Shown here: positions 1 to 8,736 of the stretch, in pieces
Layout: each line of letters begins with the position of its first letter
How positions within the stretch are numbered: the first letter of the stretch is position 1
From: AP-15 sp963703665
Lineage (GTDB): Bacteria; Pseudomonadota; Alphaproteobacteria; ATCC43930; CGMCC-115725
Length of the DNA stretch: 64,000 nt
Assembly: GCA_963703665.1 (NCBI GenBank)
Contig: CAVPFB010000004.1
Location: 248,001 to 312,000 of the forward strand
Direction: 5' to 3'
Translations under genes and position numbers: made by a program
The notes under the pieces: generated by a model
Told to the model about the DNA's origin: nothing
Seen by the model: only the letters and a program-made list of their open reading frames with translations
The model's database searches: none

Positions 1-1
1 T

Positions 2-349
2 TTGCTCAACGAACCGGATGCGGATGCCTGCAAGGGCGCGCTCGCAGCCGAAGACGAAATCCTGATTTCGGCCGGCACTGTGGCCGAAGCGCTGATTGTC
101 TCGGCGCGACGCAACGTCGGCGTCGAGATGGCTCGGCTGATCGGCGGGATCGGTTGCGAGATCGTATCCGTCACACCGGCCGCGGCGCGGCGCATCGCCG
201 AGGCCTATCGGCGATGGGGAAGAGGACTACACCCGGCTGCGCTTAATTTCGGTGATTGCTTCGCCTACGAGGTAGCAAAGGAACACGACTGCCGCTTGCT
301 CTATGTCGGCAGCGATTTCGCAAACACCGATATCGAACGGGTGCTTTGA
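2..349 (+). CDS. VapC-type PIN-domain toxin, 5' end outside the window
   Basis: PIN-domain ribonuclease of the VapC family, the toxin half of a type II toxin-antitoxin pair that cleaves RNA when its antitoxin is lost. The reading opens at the window edge with LLNEPDAD, which in this family normally follows about 12-15 residues carrying the first catalytic Asp (DTSAL-type motif), so that residue lies outside. Visible motifs are the mid-protein Glu in GTVAEAL, the NFGDCFAYEVA segment with the third acidic residue, and the C-terminal LYVGSDFANTD with the last acidic pair. The length, plus the missing start, fits the usual 130 residues. The antitoxin gene should lie just upstream, outside the window. 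The family is clear from the motifs; the RNA target is unknown. Confidence 0.85.
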   Translation: MLNEPDADACKGALAAEDEILISAGTVAEALIVSARRNVGVEMARLIGGIGCEIVSVTPAAARRIAEAYRRWGRGLHPAALNFGDCFAYEVAKEHDCRLLYVGSDFANTDIERVL

Positions 350-719
350 ATACCGAGCCCTTTGGGCAGATGAGCAACGCGTAATCCGCCATCGGCATTG
401 GCCGCAATACGCCGCGCTTTTCCATCTTACGGCAGCTGACGAGTTAACGCGGACGCCCGGGTACCACTTCGAGAAAGGTACAACCATCGGGCGTGAAGGC
501 TTGGTGCTGCGAACCCGCCCGGTTCAAAAATGTAAGTACCAGGTCCGGAAGCACAATACTCGTCGACGTCTCCTGCGGACAGGCTTCCAAATTGCCCCGC
601 GGCTAGGTCGGTGATCCGCCTTTGCGCGTGGGTCGAGGCCGGCGCTCCGCGTGATTGTTTAGGGGGCCGCCTTAGGTCCCGCCACAATGGCTTAAGATCA
701 GCGAGGGCCGCGACGCTTG
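350..719. other. Intergenic stretch between convergent genes, nothing recognised
   Basis: The 370 bases lie between the ends of two converging genes. Base composition is more even than in the flanks. On the minus strand a short reading near 470-530 gives TPDGCTFLEVV, faintly like the tail of a cupin protein, but it has no start, no neighbouring conserved part and is too short to call. No terminator hairpin with a T-run was seen. Confidence 0.4.
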
Positions 720-1547
720 TCAGACGGCCCGGTCCCAGCCCCACCAGGCGCACAGCGCCTCGCCCATCACCAGTTCGAGATCGCGGCCCTTGAGCCACGG
801 CAATTCCTCGGTGAACATCGTCACGCATTCTTTCCAGGAGCACGGCATCTTGGTGATGTCGGTGCCCCAGAACATGCGGTGGGGGCCGAACGCGTCGTAG
901 ACCTGCCGCAGATAGGAGTGCAGCGTCGGATACGGATAGGCCTCGCCAGAATAGTGCGGTACCCCGGTCGCCTTGACCGCCACATTGGGCAGCTTGGCCA
1001 ACGCCAGAAGATCGGGCATGTGGGTCATCGCGGCGGCGTCTTTCAGCGTGCTCGTGCCGCCCCGGCCGCCCAGATGGTCGATCGTCAGGCGCAGCCCGGG
1101 GTGGCGCTCGGCGATCCGGCCGAGCTGCGCCAGCGAATCCGTCGCCAGCGCCGCGACCGGAACGCCGGCCTCTTCGGCCGCCGCCCACAGCCAGTCGATC
1201 GTGCCGTCGTGCAGCCAGCGCCGCGCCGGATCGCCGAGGAACCCGTAGCGCAGGCCGAGCATGCCCGGCTGCTCGCGCCAGCTGGCGATGCGGGCGCGCG
1301 ATTCCGGCCGATCGAGCGGCACCGCACCCATGATCGCGAACCGGCCGGGGTAGTTGCGCACCGCGGCAAACGCCATCTCGGTCGAATTCGGGTCCCAACC
1401 CGGCGGATGAATGACCGCGGCGTCGACCCCGCCCTGATCCATCAGCCGGATCGCCTCCTCGGCCGTAAACGCCGTCACCTGCCGATGCGACAGGTTGCTC
1501 GGCAACCCCGATCCCCACAGATGAACCTGCGCGTCGACGATCTGCAT
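720..1547 (-). CDS. Amidohydrolase-2 family (TIM-barrel) hydrolase
   Basis: A 275-residue metal-dependent hydrolase or decarboxylase of the amidohydrolase_2 superfamily, probably cytoplasmic, acting on a lactone or carboxylic acid. It starts with MQIVDAQVHLW, the beta-1 metal motif (here D-A-Q-V-H rather than the full D-x-H-x-H). It has a mid-protein TIDHLGG and ends with MFWGTDITK, carrying the conserved barrel Asp at about residue 235. The ATG at 1547 is preceded by GGGAGAG, which decides the start. It follows the E1-beta gene by 56 bases in the same direction, so the two are probably co-transcribed. The substrate cannot be told from sequence. An open reading continues upstream through the E1-beta gene in another frame, but that part is a shadow, not a fusion. 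Confidence 0.8.
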   Translation of the reverse strand: MQIVDAQVHLWGSGLPSNLSHRQVTAFTAEEAIRLMDQGGVDAAVIHPPGWDPNSTEMAFAAVRNYPGRFAIMGAVPLDRPESRARIASWREQPGMLGLRYGFLGDPARRWLHDGTIDWLWAAAEEAGVPVAALATDSLAQLGRIAERHPGLRLTIDHLGGRGGTSTLKDAAAMTHMPDLLALAKLPNVAVKATGVPHYSGEAYPYPTLHSYLRQVYDAFGPHRMFWGTDITKMPCSWKECVTMFTEELPWLKGRDLELVMGEALCAWWGWDRAV

Positions 1548-1603
1548 CGATGCTCTCCCTTCATGGTTGCGCTCCGGTAGAGCACCCGCAGCGATCGCCG
1601 CGC

Positions 1604-2581
1604 TCACGCCGCCGCGGCCGGCCGGCGTTCTTGCAGCACCTCGCGGATCGCCGCCGTGATCCGCTGGCGGTCCGGAAACACATGACTTTCGAGCACCGGG
1701 CTGTAGGGGATCGGCACCTGCAGGGCGCAGACCCGCTTCACCGGGGCCTGGAGCCGCGCGAACGTCGCCATATCCTCGGTCACAACCGCTGCGATTTCGG
1801 CCGAGAAGCCGGCGGTCGGCCCGGCCTCGTCGGCGATGACGAGGCGCCCGGTCTTCTGCACCGAGCGGCGGATCGTTTCCGTATCCAATGGCACCAAGGT
1901 GCGCGGATCGACGATCTCGACCGAGATCCGCTCCTTCTCCAGCTCCTCGGCCGCGGCCAGCGCCTCGTGCACCAGCCAGGCGAGGGCAACGACTGTCACG
2001 TCGCTGCCCTCGCGCTTGATGTCGGCCCGGCCGAGCGGGATCGCGTAATCCTCCTCCGGCACCAATCCCTTGCGCGCCATCAGCCGGCCCAACTCGAACG
2101 AGACCACCGGGTTGTTGTCGCGGATCGCGGTCTTGAGGAGCCCCTTGATGTCGTGCGGCGTCGAGGGCAGGAACATCTTCAGCCCGGCCACATTCATGAA
2201 CATCGAATAGGGCGACTGCGAGTGCTGCGCCGCGACCTGGCCGCCGCCGCCGACCGACGCCCGGAACAGGATCGGGAAATTCACCTGGCCGCCGAACATG
2301 TAGTGGATCTTGGCGGCCTGGTTGACGATCTGGTCCATCGCGACGAACGAGAACGTCACCTGCCGCCAATCGACGATCGGGCGGAAGCCGCAGCCGGCCG
2401 CACCGATCGCCATGCCGGTCAATGCCGCCTCGGTGATCGGCGTCGCCCGCACCCGCTCGGCGCCGAACTCCTTCAACAGCGGCGGCAGCGCGTCGGTCGA
2501 CATGTAAAAGATCTTGGGGTCGCGCCGCATCTCTTCGGCGATGGCTTCGACGGCGGCCTCGTTGTAGGTCAGCTCACGCAT
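1604..2581 (-). CDS. 2-oxoacid dehydrogenase E1 component, beta subunit
   Basis: A 325-residue beta subunit of a thiamine-diphosphate E1 enzyme (pyruvate/acetoin/branched-chain type). It carries a transketolase-like pyrimidine-binding domain with RATPITEAALTGMAIGAA near residues 45-65, the GGGGQVAAQHSQS loop near 110-122, and a C-terminal transketolase_C domain beginning near VEIVDPRTLVPLD. With the E1-alpha gene upstream it would form a heterotetramer that decarboxylates a 2-oxoacid and passes the acyl group to an E2 lipoyl domain. No E2 or E3 gene is in the window, so it could feed a shared E2 or act in another role. Unusually, a small unrelated gene separates it from E1-alpha. Confidence 0.9.
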   Translation of the reverse strand: MRELTYNEAAVEAIAEEMRRDPKIFYMSTDALPPLLKEFGAERVRATPITEAALTGMAIGAAGCGFRPIVDWRQVTFSFVAMDQIVNQAAKIHYMFGGQVNFPILFRASVGGGGQVAAQHSQSPYSMFMNVAGLKMFLPSTPHDIKGLLKTAIRDNNPVVSFELGRLMARKGLVPEEDYAIPLGRADIKREGSDVTVVALAWLVHEALAAAEELEKERISVEIVDPRTLVPLDTETIRRSVQKTGRLVIADEAGPTAGFSAEIAAVVTEDMATFARLQAPVKRVCALQVPIPYSPVLESHVFPDRQRITAAIREVLQERRPAAAA

Positions 2582-2625
2582 CGTGCGCTCCTCACTTTCA
2601 AGACAATCCGTCCCAGAACGTCTAA

Positions 2626-2886
2626 TTAATCAGGCAGGCTAACGTGTGGGTAATAGGTTCGCAAATACTCGTATGGGTCGCGGCTTTCGAGTTTTTGGCG
2701 TTCGTCGCATTCTTTCATAAGTCGCGTTCGCTCAGCTCCTGTCGTAGTCGGAAGCGCTTTAAAGTATTGGTCGAACCAAGCGCTTTGGTATTTCGCTGCG
2801 AGTAACGTGACTGCTACATTCTTTTCTTGGTGCGTGGGCCCCTTCGGCGCCGCCGTTTTACCTGTCAACCAGCTCAGAATACCCAT
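2626..2886 (-). CDS. Small hypothetical protein between the E1 subunit genes
   Basis: An 86-residue protein of no recognised family. It begins MGILSWLTGK and is mostly charged and helical, with no clear membrane segment or signal peptide. The ATG at 2886 is chosen because GGAGG lies five bases upstream; a GTG two codons earlier overlaps that ribosome binding site. Codon use and base composition are visibly poorer in GC than in the flanking E1 genes, and the low-GC stretch continues to about 3140, as if this block had been inserted between the E1-alpha and E1-beta genes. It may be an orphan gene brought in by transfer; no function is proposed. Confidence 0.5.
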   Translation of the reverse strand: MGILSWLTGKTAAPKGPTHQEKNVAVTLLAAKYQSAWFDQYFKALPTTTGAERTRLMKECDERQKLESRDPYEYLRTYYPHVSLPD

Positions 2887-3145
2887 GACCACCTCCGTTA
2901 TTTACCAAGCTACCGCTTCCCTGTCCCTATTTCTGCCTTACATCACACGATCTCTATTCGACGAATTGACGATGCTACGAAGTGGGCAGCGCAAAGTACG
3001 GGACAGGCGAAGAAACTATTCATCGCGACCTTCGCAAAGGATGCACGAAGACCGCAATTCGGAGTCGGTCGCTCACGTCTCCTTGCTCCCATTTGTTGGT
3101 GTTCTTCGTGGTGAAGTATACATTTTAATACGTTACGCTCATACG

Positions 3146-4153
3146 TCAGGCTGCAAACACATCGTCGGTCGCCTGTTCGGGCAGCGGGAACGGGCTCGCC
3201 TCGGCAAAGGCGACGGCGGCGTCGAGGGCCCCCAAGATATCCCGCTCCATGCCGGCCAGCGCAGCATCGTCAAGGTCGCCCTGGTCCCTGAGCTGCCGTT
3301 CGAGCCGGGTGATAGGATCCCTGCCCTTCCACACTCCGATCTCCGCCGGGTCGCGCACATCGGCCTGCCCGCGGCGCTCGGTGTGACCGCGGTGGCGGTA
3401 GGTCTTGCACTCGATCAAGCTCGGGCCCTCGCCCGCGCGCGCCCGCTCGACGGCGCGGTTTGCCGCCTGATGGACCGCGAAGATGTCGTTGCCGTCGACG
3501 ACGACCCCCGGAATGCCGTAGCCGGCGGCGCGCGCCGCCACGTCGCCCAGCGCATGGGTCGCGGCGGCCGCGGTGTTCGCGGCATACATGTTGTTTTCGC
3601 ACACATAGAGCATCGGCAATTTCCAGGTCGCCGCGATATTGAGACACTCGTGGAAGGGGCCGGCATTCGAGGCGCCGTCGCCGAAAAACGAGACCGCGAC
3701 CCCGCCCTTGCCTTCCATCTGCGCGGCGAGGCCGGCGCCGGTGACGATCGCGATCCCGCCGGCGACGATGCCGTTGGCGCCGAGCATGCCGATGCCGAAA
3801 TCGGCGATGTGCATCGAGCCGCCCTTGCCCTTGCAGTAGCCCCCTTGCCGCCCGTAGAGCTCGGCCATCATGCGGTTCAAATCGGCGCCCTTGGCGATGC
3901 AGTGGCCGTGGCCGCGATGGGTCGAGATGATCCGGTCGCCTTGGCCGAGTGCGGTGCAGACGCCGACAGCGACCGCCTCCTCGCCGATATAGCAATGCAC
4001 GACCCCATAGATCTTGCCGGCCAGATAGTCGGCCGAGGCGCGCTCCTCGAACCGGCGGATCGTCAGCATCCGCCGCAGCATCTCGCGCTGCTGCTCGGGC
4101 GGCAGGTTCGTCGACACGCCCTGCGTCGAGAGGCTTTGCGTTGAAAGGCTCAT
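3146..4153 (-). CDS. 2-oxoacid dehydrogenase E1 component, alpha subunit
   Basis: A 335-residue alpha subunit of a thiamine-diphosphate E1 enzyme of the pyruvate/acetoin dehydrogenase type. The TPP-binding motif is FFGDGASNAGPFHECLN near residues 160-176, followed by LYVCENNMYA. The usual N-Q-G or N-E-G after GDGA is N-A-G here, a mild variation. Upstream residues YIGEEAVAVG and STHRGHGHCIAKG are typical active-site segments, and YRHRGHTERRGQADVR is the phosphorylation-loop region. It heads the minus-strand group E1-alpha, small hypothetical, E1-beta, amidohydrolase. Whether it uses pyruvate, acetoin or another 2-oxoacid cannot be decided. Confidence 0.9.
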   Translation of the reverse strand: MSLSTQSLSTQGVSTNLPPEQQREMLRRMLTIRRFEERASADYLAGKIYGVVHCYIGEEAVAVGVCTALGQGDRIISTHRGHGHCIAKGADLNRMMAELYGRQGGYCKGKGGSMHIADFGIGMLGANGIVAGGIAIVTGAGLAAQMEGKGGVAVSFFGDGASNAGPFHECLNIAATWKLPMLYVCENNMYAANTAAAATHALGDVAARAAGYGIPGVVVDGNDIFAVHQAANRAVERARAGEGPSLIECKTYRHRGHTERRGQADVRDPAEIGVWKGRDPITRLERQLRDQGDLDDAALAGMERDILGALDAAVAFAEASPFPLPEQATDDVFAA

Positions 4154-4264
4154 CGGGCGCGCTCCCTCCGCTCCGTTCGGTTTCGCCGATGATGCGCCCG
4201 CCCCGCCCCGCCCGCAACCGCAACCTCACCCGCGCCAGCCCGCCCGGCGGCGGCCTTGGACCCG

Positions 4265-4561
4265 CTACTTCCCCTGGAGGTGCGCCCGCAGTGCCGCGTT
4301 GATGCGCGATTGCCAGCCGGGGCCGTCGGCGCGGAACCGCTCGATCACGTCGCGGTCGAGACGCAGCGACACGAGCTTCTTGCGGGCGTCCTGCGGCGGC
4401 CGGCCGCGGCCGCGCCGGACCACGGTGTCGCCGACCTCGAGGTCGGCCTTGTCGAACCACTCGTCGCCGAGCTCGGGGATCTCATCGTATTCCGCTGGCT
4501 CGATCTCGTGGGCGTCAACCTTGGCCAAGTCGCTGTAGGTAACGGGCTTGTTCTCTGCCAT
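4265..4561 (-). CDS. brnA: BrnA-type antitoxin
   Basis: A 98-residue antitoxin of the BrnA family, which neutralises the BrnT ribonuclease and autorepresses the operon through a C-terminal ribbon-helix-helix fold. The conserved C-terminal half shows GRGRPPQDARKKLVSLRLD and then VIERFRADGPGWQSRINAALR, the typical BrnA signature. The acidic N-terminal half (HEIEPAEYDEIPELGDEWFDKADL) is the toxin-contacting part. The ATG at 4561 lies inside the 3' end of the brnT remnant in another frame, the usual overlapping brnT-brnA arrangement. Its toxin partner is truncated, so this is probably an orphan antitoxin. Confidence 0.85.
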   Translation of the reverse strand: MAENKPVTYSDLAKVDAHEIEPAEYDEIPELGDEWFDKADLEVGDTVVRRGRGRPPQDARKKLVSLRLDRDVIERFRADGPGWQSRINAALRAHLQGK

Positions 4562-4660
4562 TGGCTTTCCTCATCGAAATGACCCGGTGGCATTCCTCGC
4601 CATCGATTTCGGCATCCTGCGTCCACACTACGATCACCATCCGACCTTCGAGACGGCCCT
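4515..4660 (-). pseudogene. brnT: C-terminal remnant of BrnT toxin, cut by a palindromic repeat
   Basis: Reading the minus strand in the frame ending at 4515 gives GRLEGRMVIVVWTQDAE, then CHRVISMRKANGREQARY, which is the C-terminal third of a BrnT ribonuclease toxin (family hallmark ISxRKAxxRE). Upstream of this the frame enters a palindromic repeat and hits TGA after a few codons, so the N-terminal two thirds, with catalytic residues, are missing. The 3' end overlaps the brnA start, as in intact loci. The toxin cannot be active; either the repeat replaced the 5' part or a deletion ended at it. Confidence 0.75.
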
Positions 4661-4737
4661 TCGGGCCTCCTCAGGGTGAGGCGGGCCTTTGAAATAAAAG
4701 ACCTCATCCTGAGGAGCGAAGCGTCTCGAAGGATGGA
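4641..4737. repeat. Palindromic intergenic repeat (CCTTCGAGACG type)
   Basis: Imperfect inverted repeat: the left arm begins CCTTCGAGACGGCCCTTCGG and the right arm ends GAGCGAAGCGTCTCGAAGG, with CTCATCCTGAGG / CCTCAGGGTGAGGC inner arms around a short A/T-rich centre. Elements of this kind are dispersed in many alphaproteobacterial genomes. It abuts the broken end of brnT. Confidence 0.75.
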
Positions 4738-4769
4738 CAAGCGACGCAAGTGGGTTTTTCCGCACCCTC

Positions 4770-5063
4770 TTACGCCGCCTTCAGGCGCTCCATTTCCCGG
4801 GCGAACTCAACGCGCAGCTGCTCGGCCTCGTCGTCCGGCAGCCAGTTGGCCATGTTCGGGAACACGATCTGCCACATGCGCGCGTCCCGCTCGGACCACG
4901 GCATCTTCTGCGCCGAGCGCGCTTTTTCGAGCAATGCCTTCAGGCGCTGACGAACCTTCTCCGGATCGGGCACGTAGCGGCGAACGGGGACTTGCAAGCG
5001 ATCGTTGCCATCCCCGAACAAGCTGCCTTGCGCCGGACCATGCCCTAACACATCGTCCGCCAT
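4770..5063 (-). CDS. Hypothetical protein upstream of a toxin-antitoxin remnant
   Basis: A 97-residue soluble, charged protein beginning MADDVLGHGPAQGSLFGDG, with a helical C-terminal half (KVRQRLKALLEKARSAQKMPW, then NMANWLPDDEAEQL). No domain or function is recognised with confidence. It lies 148 bases downstream of the restriction-modification gene on the same strand and could be part of the same acquired block; small proteins starting this way are, from memory, often seen beside alphaproteobacterial N-6 DNA methylases. The start at 5063 is the first ATG and gives the GHGPAQGSLFG opening. Confidence 0.6.
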   Translation of the reverse strand: MADDVLGHGPAQGSLFGDGNDRLQVPVRRYVPDPEKVRQRLKALLEKARSAQKMPWSERDARMWQIVFPNMANWLPDDEAEQLRVEFAREMERLKAA

Positions 5064-5211
5064 TGTCGCACTGTCCTCCGATTGATGGGCGGCGTTCGGA
5101 AGACGGTACTGCCGCGAGCGCAGCGGTCAACCCATCCGGCAATTCGCCCGGAAACCCGCCAGATCCAGGAGAGGAGGTCCAGCCCCGCGAATAGGCAATT
5201 CGCAACTCGAT

Positions 5212-8200
5212 TCAAGTCGCGTCGCGCAGCGCTCCTTCGGTCAGGATCGGGCCGGCGCAGATCCGTTCGAGCAAATCCGCCTGGGCCCGTTCCAGCTCGA
5301 CCAGACGACCGAGAACATTCAACACGTTGAGCAATTCGGTCGTGTATTCGGCCGGCCACGCATCGGGCTGGATATCGCCGAGCGGCGAGGGCGTGCGACG
5401 TTCGCCGATTTGGGGACGCTCCCGGTTGCGCTTCCGATAGCTGAACCATTGCGTCAGGACGTGCTTGCCCGACACCTCGTAGGCCCAGACCGCGAGCGGT
5501 ACGTTATCGATGTGGCCGCCTCCGATCCACAGACGGCGATTGGCGGCATCATAAGAGATCGTGTCCGGCATCTGCTCGGGATCGGAGGGGATCGCGCCGT
5601 CGGCGGGAATGCGCGGCGCTCCCTGGGCGAGGCGCGGCGCGCGCGCCGGCCGCCCCTCCGCAGATTCGCAAAGCGCTCGCCAAAGGTGTGCAGCCAAATC
5701 ACCTCTCGACCGAGCCGGACCGCCGCTTCGAACAGCGCGGGATCGCCGGTCAGCGGAATCCGCAAGCCCGGCTGCACGAGGTCGCGCGCGAAGCGGGCGG
5801 TGTAGGCGGGACTGGCGGCGACCGCCGCGAGATAGGCGATGAGATCCTCTGCCGAGACCATGCGGCCGTAGATCTCGCTGAGCCAGGTTAGGACCGCTGG
5901 CCGGATGTTGGGCTCGGTCGCGGCGGCATTTGCCCAGAGCGGGAATGCACGGCCACCGAAGGAGCCTTTGTAGTGGTCCAGGTCCGGAATCGACGCGGAA
6001 AAGGTCAAAGCCGGACCAGAAGTAGGCGAACTCCTGACGAGCGCTGTCAAATAGACCTGTCGCGTAGAGTGCGTCTTCCATATAGTCGGGTTCGGTTGAT
6101 TTATTAATCTTACATCCGGGATAATCCACTGCCGGTCAAACGACCTGAAACCGTATCTATCCGGCTCAATTACGGGATCGAAGTCGTTCGCCACTGCAAT
6201 CGATCGAAGTGGATGGCTCCCTAGCCTTTGTCGATCCCTATCTCTGACTATCTTGTTTATGTGTTTATCGCCCGGCTTCCCGCGCCGCAAATGTGGGTGA
6301 AATAGGGTCGCCTTCTCGTTGGGATTGGCTTCCCTCATTAATCGCTCCCAACGCCGTGCAAGCGATTCTCTGTCCGGCGCGATGACCCAGGTCCGGCCCG
6401 GCATAACGCCGGAGCCATTATAGACAAAGAAGTCTTCGAGGGCGGGGAAAGTGTCCCACTCGCCGGTCGCTTCCGGCAGAAAAGGGTCCCGCCAGTCGCT
6501 CGGGCAATCGGCCCAGCCGCCGCTGTCAAGCGTGACGGCCGAAATCGCCTCGAACTTGTCCTCCCGCGTACCCACGGGTAGAGATCGGAACCGCACGCGC
6601 GCCGGCGCGTCGGGGTCGCAACCCGCAAGCCGCACCGCCAGGACGATGCACACCGGCTGCTGCACGGCCTGAAACACGCGCGAGGCGACCGGGGGCTGAT
6701 GGCCTTCGGGCGAACAGTCGATGATCCATATTTCGTCTGTGTCGCGCCGCAGATCGGCCCGCATCTTCTCGAAGCCGGGGCCGTTCAGGAAACCCGCCAC
6801 GGTAATGAAGCACACCACGCCCTGTTGCGGCGTCACCGGCAGCGTGCCGGGCGTAACGATGCTGCCACCAAAGACTTTCCAAGTCGCCCAGCGCCAGAAG
6901 TAGACGTACAGATTGCGCAGGTGCTTAACGTGCGCGCTGACACCCCACTCGACCCGCGGCACCCAGGCGCGTAGCGGCGCCCGCATGATCGGGGTGTCAC
7001 TCTCGACCCAGCCGCCCCGGCCTCTCGCTCTCTCCCTATACGGAGGATTGCCGATCACCACCGTGATCGGCTCAGTCCGTTTTATCTGATTAGCAGTGCG
7101 TCGCGACGCGGCCAGCGGCGACAGGATATGGGGAATGTACTCATGCTCCTCGTTGGGGTTGCCAAGCGTATCTGTGAGGAACAGGCGCAGGTCGATATGC
7201 TCATGCTCGGCCGTATTTTCGTTGAGCAAATCGAGCACTTCGGCTGTCAGCCGAAGCTGTGCCACCGCGAAGGGCCCGAATTGCATCTCGAAGCCGATCA
7301 ACCTAAGGAGAGCCGCCCGGATCGCACCAGGCACCGCGCCTAGCCCCTGATCCTCCTCGATCCTTTTCGCAATTCGCTGGAGCACACCGAGCAGGAAGGT
7401 CCCTGTCCCCATCGCCGGGTCGGCCAGTATGACGTCTTGCGAAGCCAAGCCCTCGGCGACCCCAAAGCGTCGCTCGTCGCGCAGCGCCTCGTCAACCAGC
7501 CGCACCATGGCGGCAACGATCTCGGGCGGTGTGTAATACGACCCAGTCTTCTTCCGAAGCGCATTGTCGTAGACGCTCAAGAACCCTTCGTAGAAATAAA
7601 GCCAGGCCTCAGGGCTGCCCTTGCTGATTGTCGGCCAATGCACGACGTCGAGCACGCGGGTCAGGGTATTGAGCGAGGTTTTCAGCGTCGCTTGGTTATC
7701 GACATCATCAGTCAGGACGCGGAGTGCTGTGCCGATCAGGAGATTGGTTTGCCGCAACGCCCGCGAGACCTGGTCGAGGCCGGCCGTCAGGACAATGCCT
7801 TGGGCGCGAGCCATCAATAAGCCGAAGGTAACGGCCTGCGCATACCCATCGGCGAACGTCTCGTTCGACGCCTCGGGGAAAAGCGTTCGCCGCCAGTCGG
7901 CGGCGAGGCTGGTCAGCGCGGGGCTGCCTAGCTCCATCTGTTCGATGACTTCGTCACGCAACAGGCGGCACAGGCGCGCACTTATCTCCGCAAGTTGTGG
8001 CGCAGAGCGTGGCGGAATGGGAGCCCAGCCGAGAAAATCACTGAACAGCCTGAGCAGGCCCGCAGGTGCGCGCAACGCGGCACCGACACTTTCGACCGAG
8101 CCGTCGAGCCGGACAATCTCGCTCCGGAGATGGCCATCCTGCCAGAGGCTGAAGGAGTTACCGTCCGTATAAAGAATGTTGGGCAGCAATTTGAGCTTTT

Positions 8201-8657
8201 GCCACTGCTCCTTGTCATGCTGTGCGTCGAACCGGCGCGGATCAGCGCCCTTGCCCGGCGCTTTCAGCTCGATGAACCCGACCAGCAGGTTTTGCCTGGT
8301 TACGGCGAAGTCGGGCCGCGTCTTCAGCTCTTGCACCGAGGACTCGCCGATCAGGACGACATTCGCGGCCCATCCGAGCGCCGCGACGATGTCCTGGACC
8401 AACTGGTCGAGCGGGCCACGAAGTTGATCTTCGGGCGAGCCGATGACGCCTATTCCCGAGAATTTCGGTTTTAGGGTAGCGCCGAAGCGAGAAACCGCTT
8501 CTCTAAGGGGATCTGTCCCGTGCACGACTCGGTAAAGGTGCGGCGTTCTGGTGGCGAGCCTATACCAGAACCGCCCTTCACTCGCCACATTTGAGGGTGC
8601 GCGCCTTGCCGGGGCGAGCGCTATGTCAGGCCGCCCCTGCGACGGCAGAATTGCCAT
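5212..8657 (-). CDS. Type ISP-like restriction-modification enzyme (N6-adenine methyltransferase plus nuclease), frameshifted near the 3' end
   Basis: A single-chain restriction-modification protein of about 1150 residues. The N-terminal part has a nuclease-like D-(x)n-E-x-K pattern (RPDFAVTR, then GFIELKAPGKG) near residues 130-155. The middle has adenine methyltransferase motif I DPAMGTGTFLLG near 420 and the catalytic NPPY in VVIGNPPYRER near 545, preceded by YYTPPEIV. The long C-terminal part is the target-recognition region. Near 5661-5665 the frame breaks: upstream reads GERFANLRRG and the true continuation, one frame over, reads GRPARAPRLAQGAPRIPADG and runs to the stop at 5212. Adding one base (giving NPAEGRP) restores it. 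ATG 8657 was chosen over a TTG at 8669. Base composition is lower in GC than the flanks, consistent with transfer. The frameshift may be a sequencing error. Confidence 0.85.
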
Positions 8658-8736
8658 AATCGCATGCAATCATGCGCCTCATAGAGGTGTCCCGCGCGGT
8701 CGGTGCGGCGGGGCGGAGGAGAGGGCGATACCTGAT

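Noticed and set aside
470..530. Possible cupin tail on the minus strand (TPDGCTFLEVV)
   Set aside because: Too short, no start, and none of the metal-binding part of a cupin.
720..2369. A single minus-strand reading joining the amidohydrolase to a 270-residue N-terminal extension
   Set aside because: The extension is a shadow of the E1-beta gene in another frame; the ribosome binding site before 1547 marks the true start.
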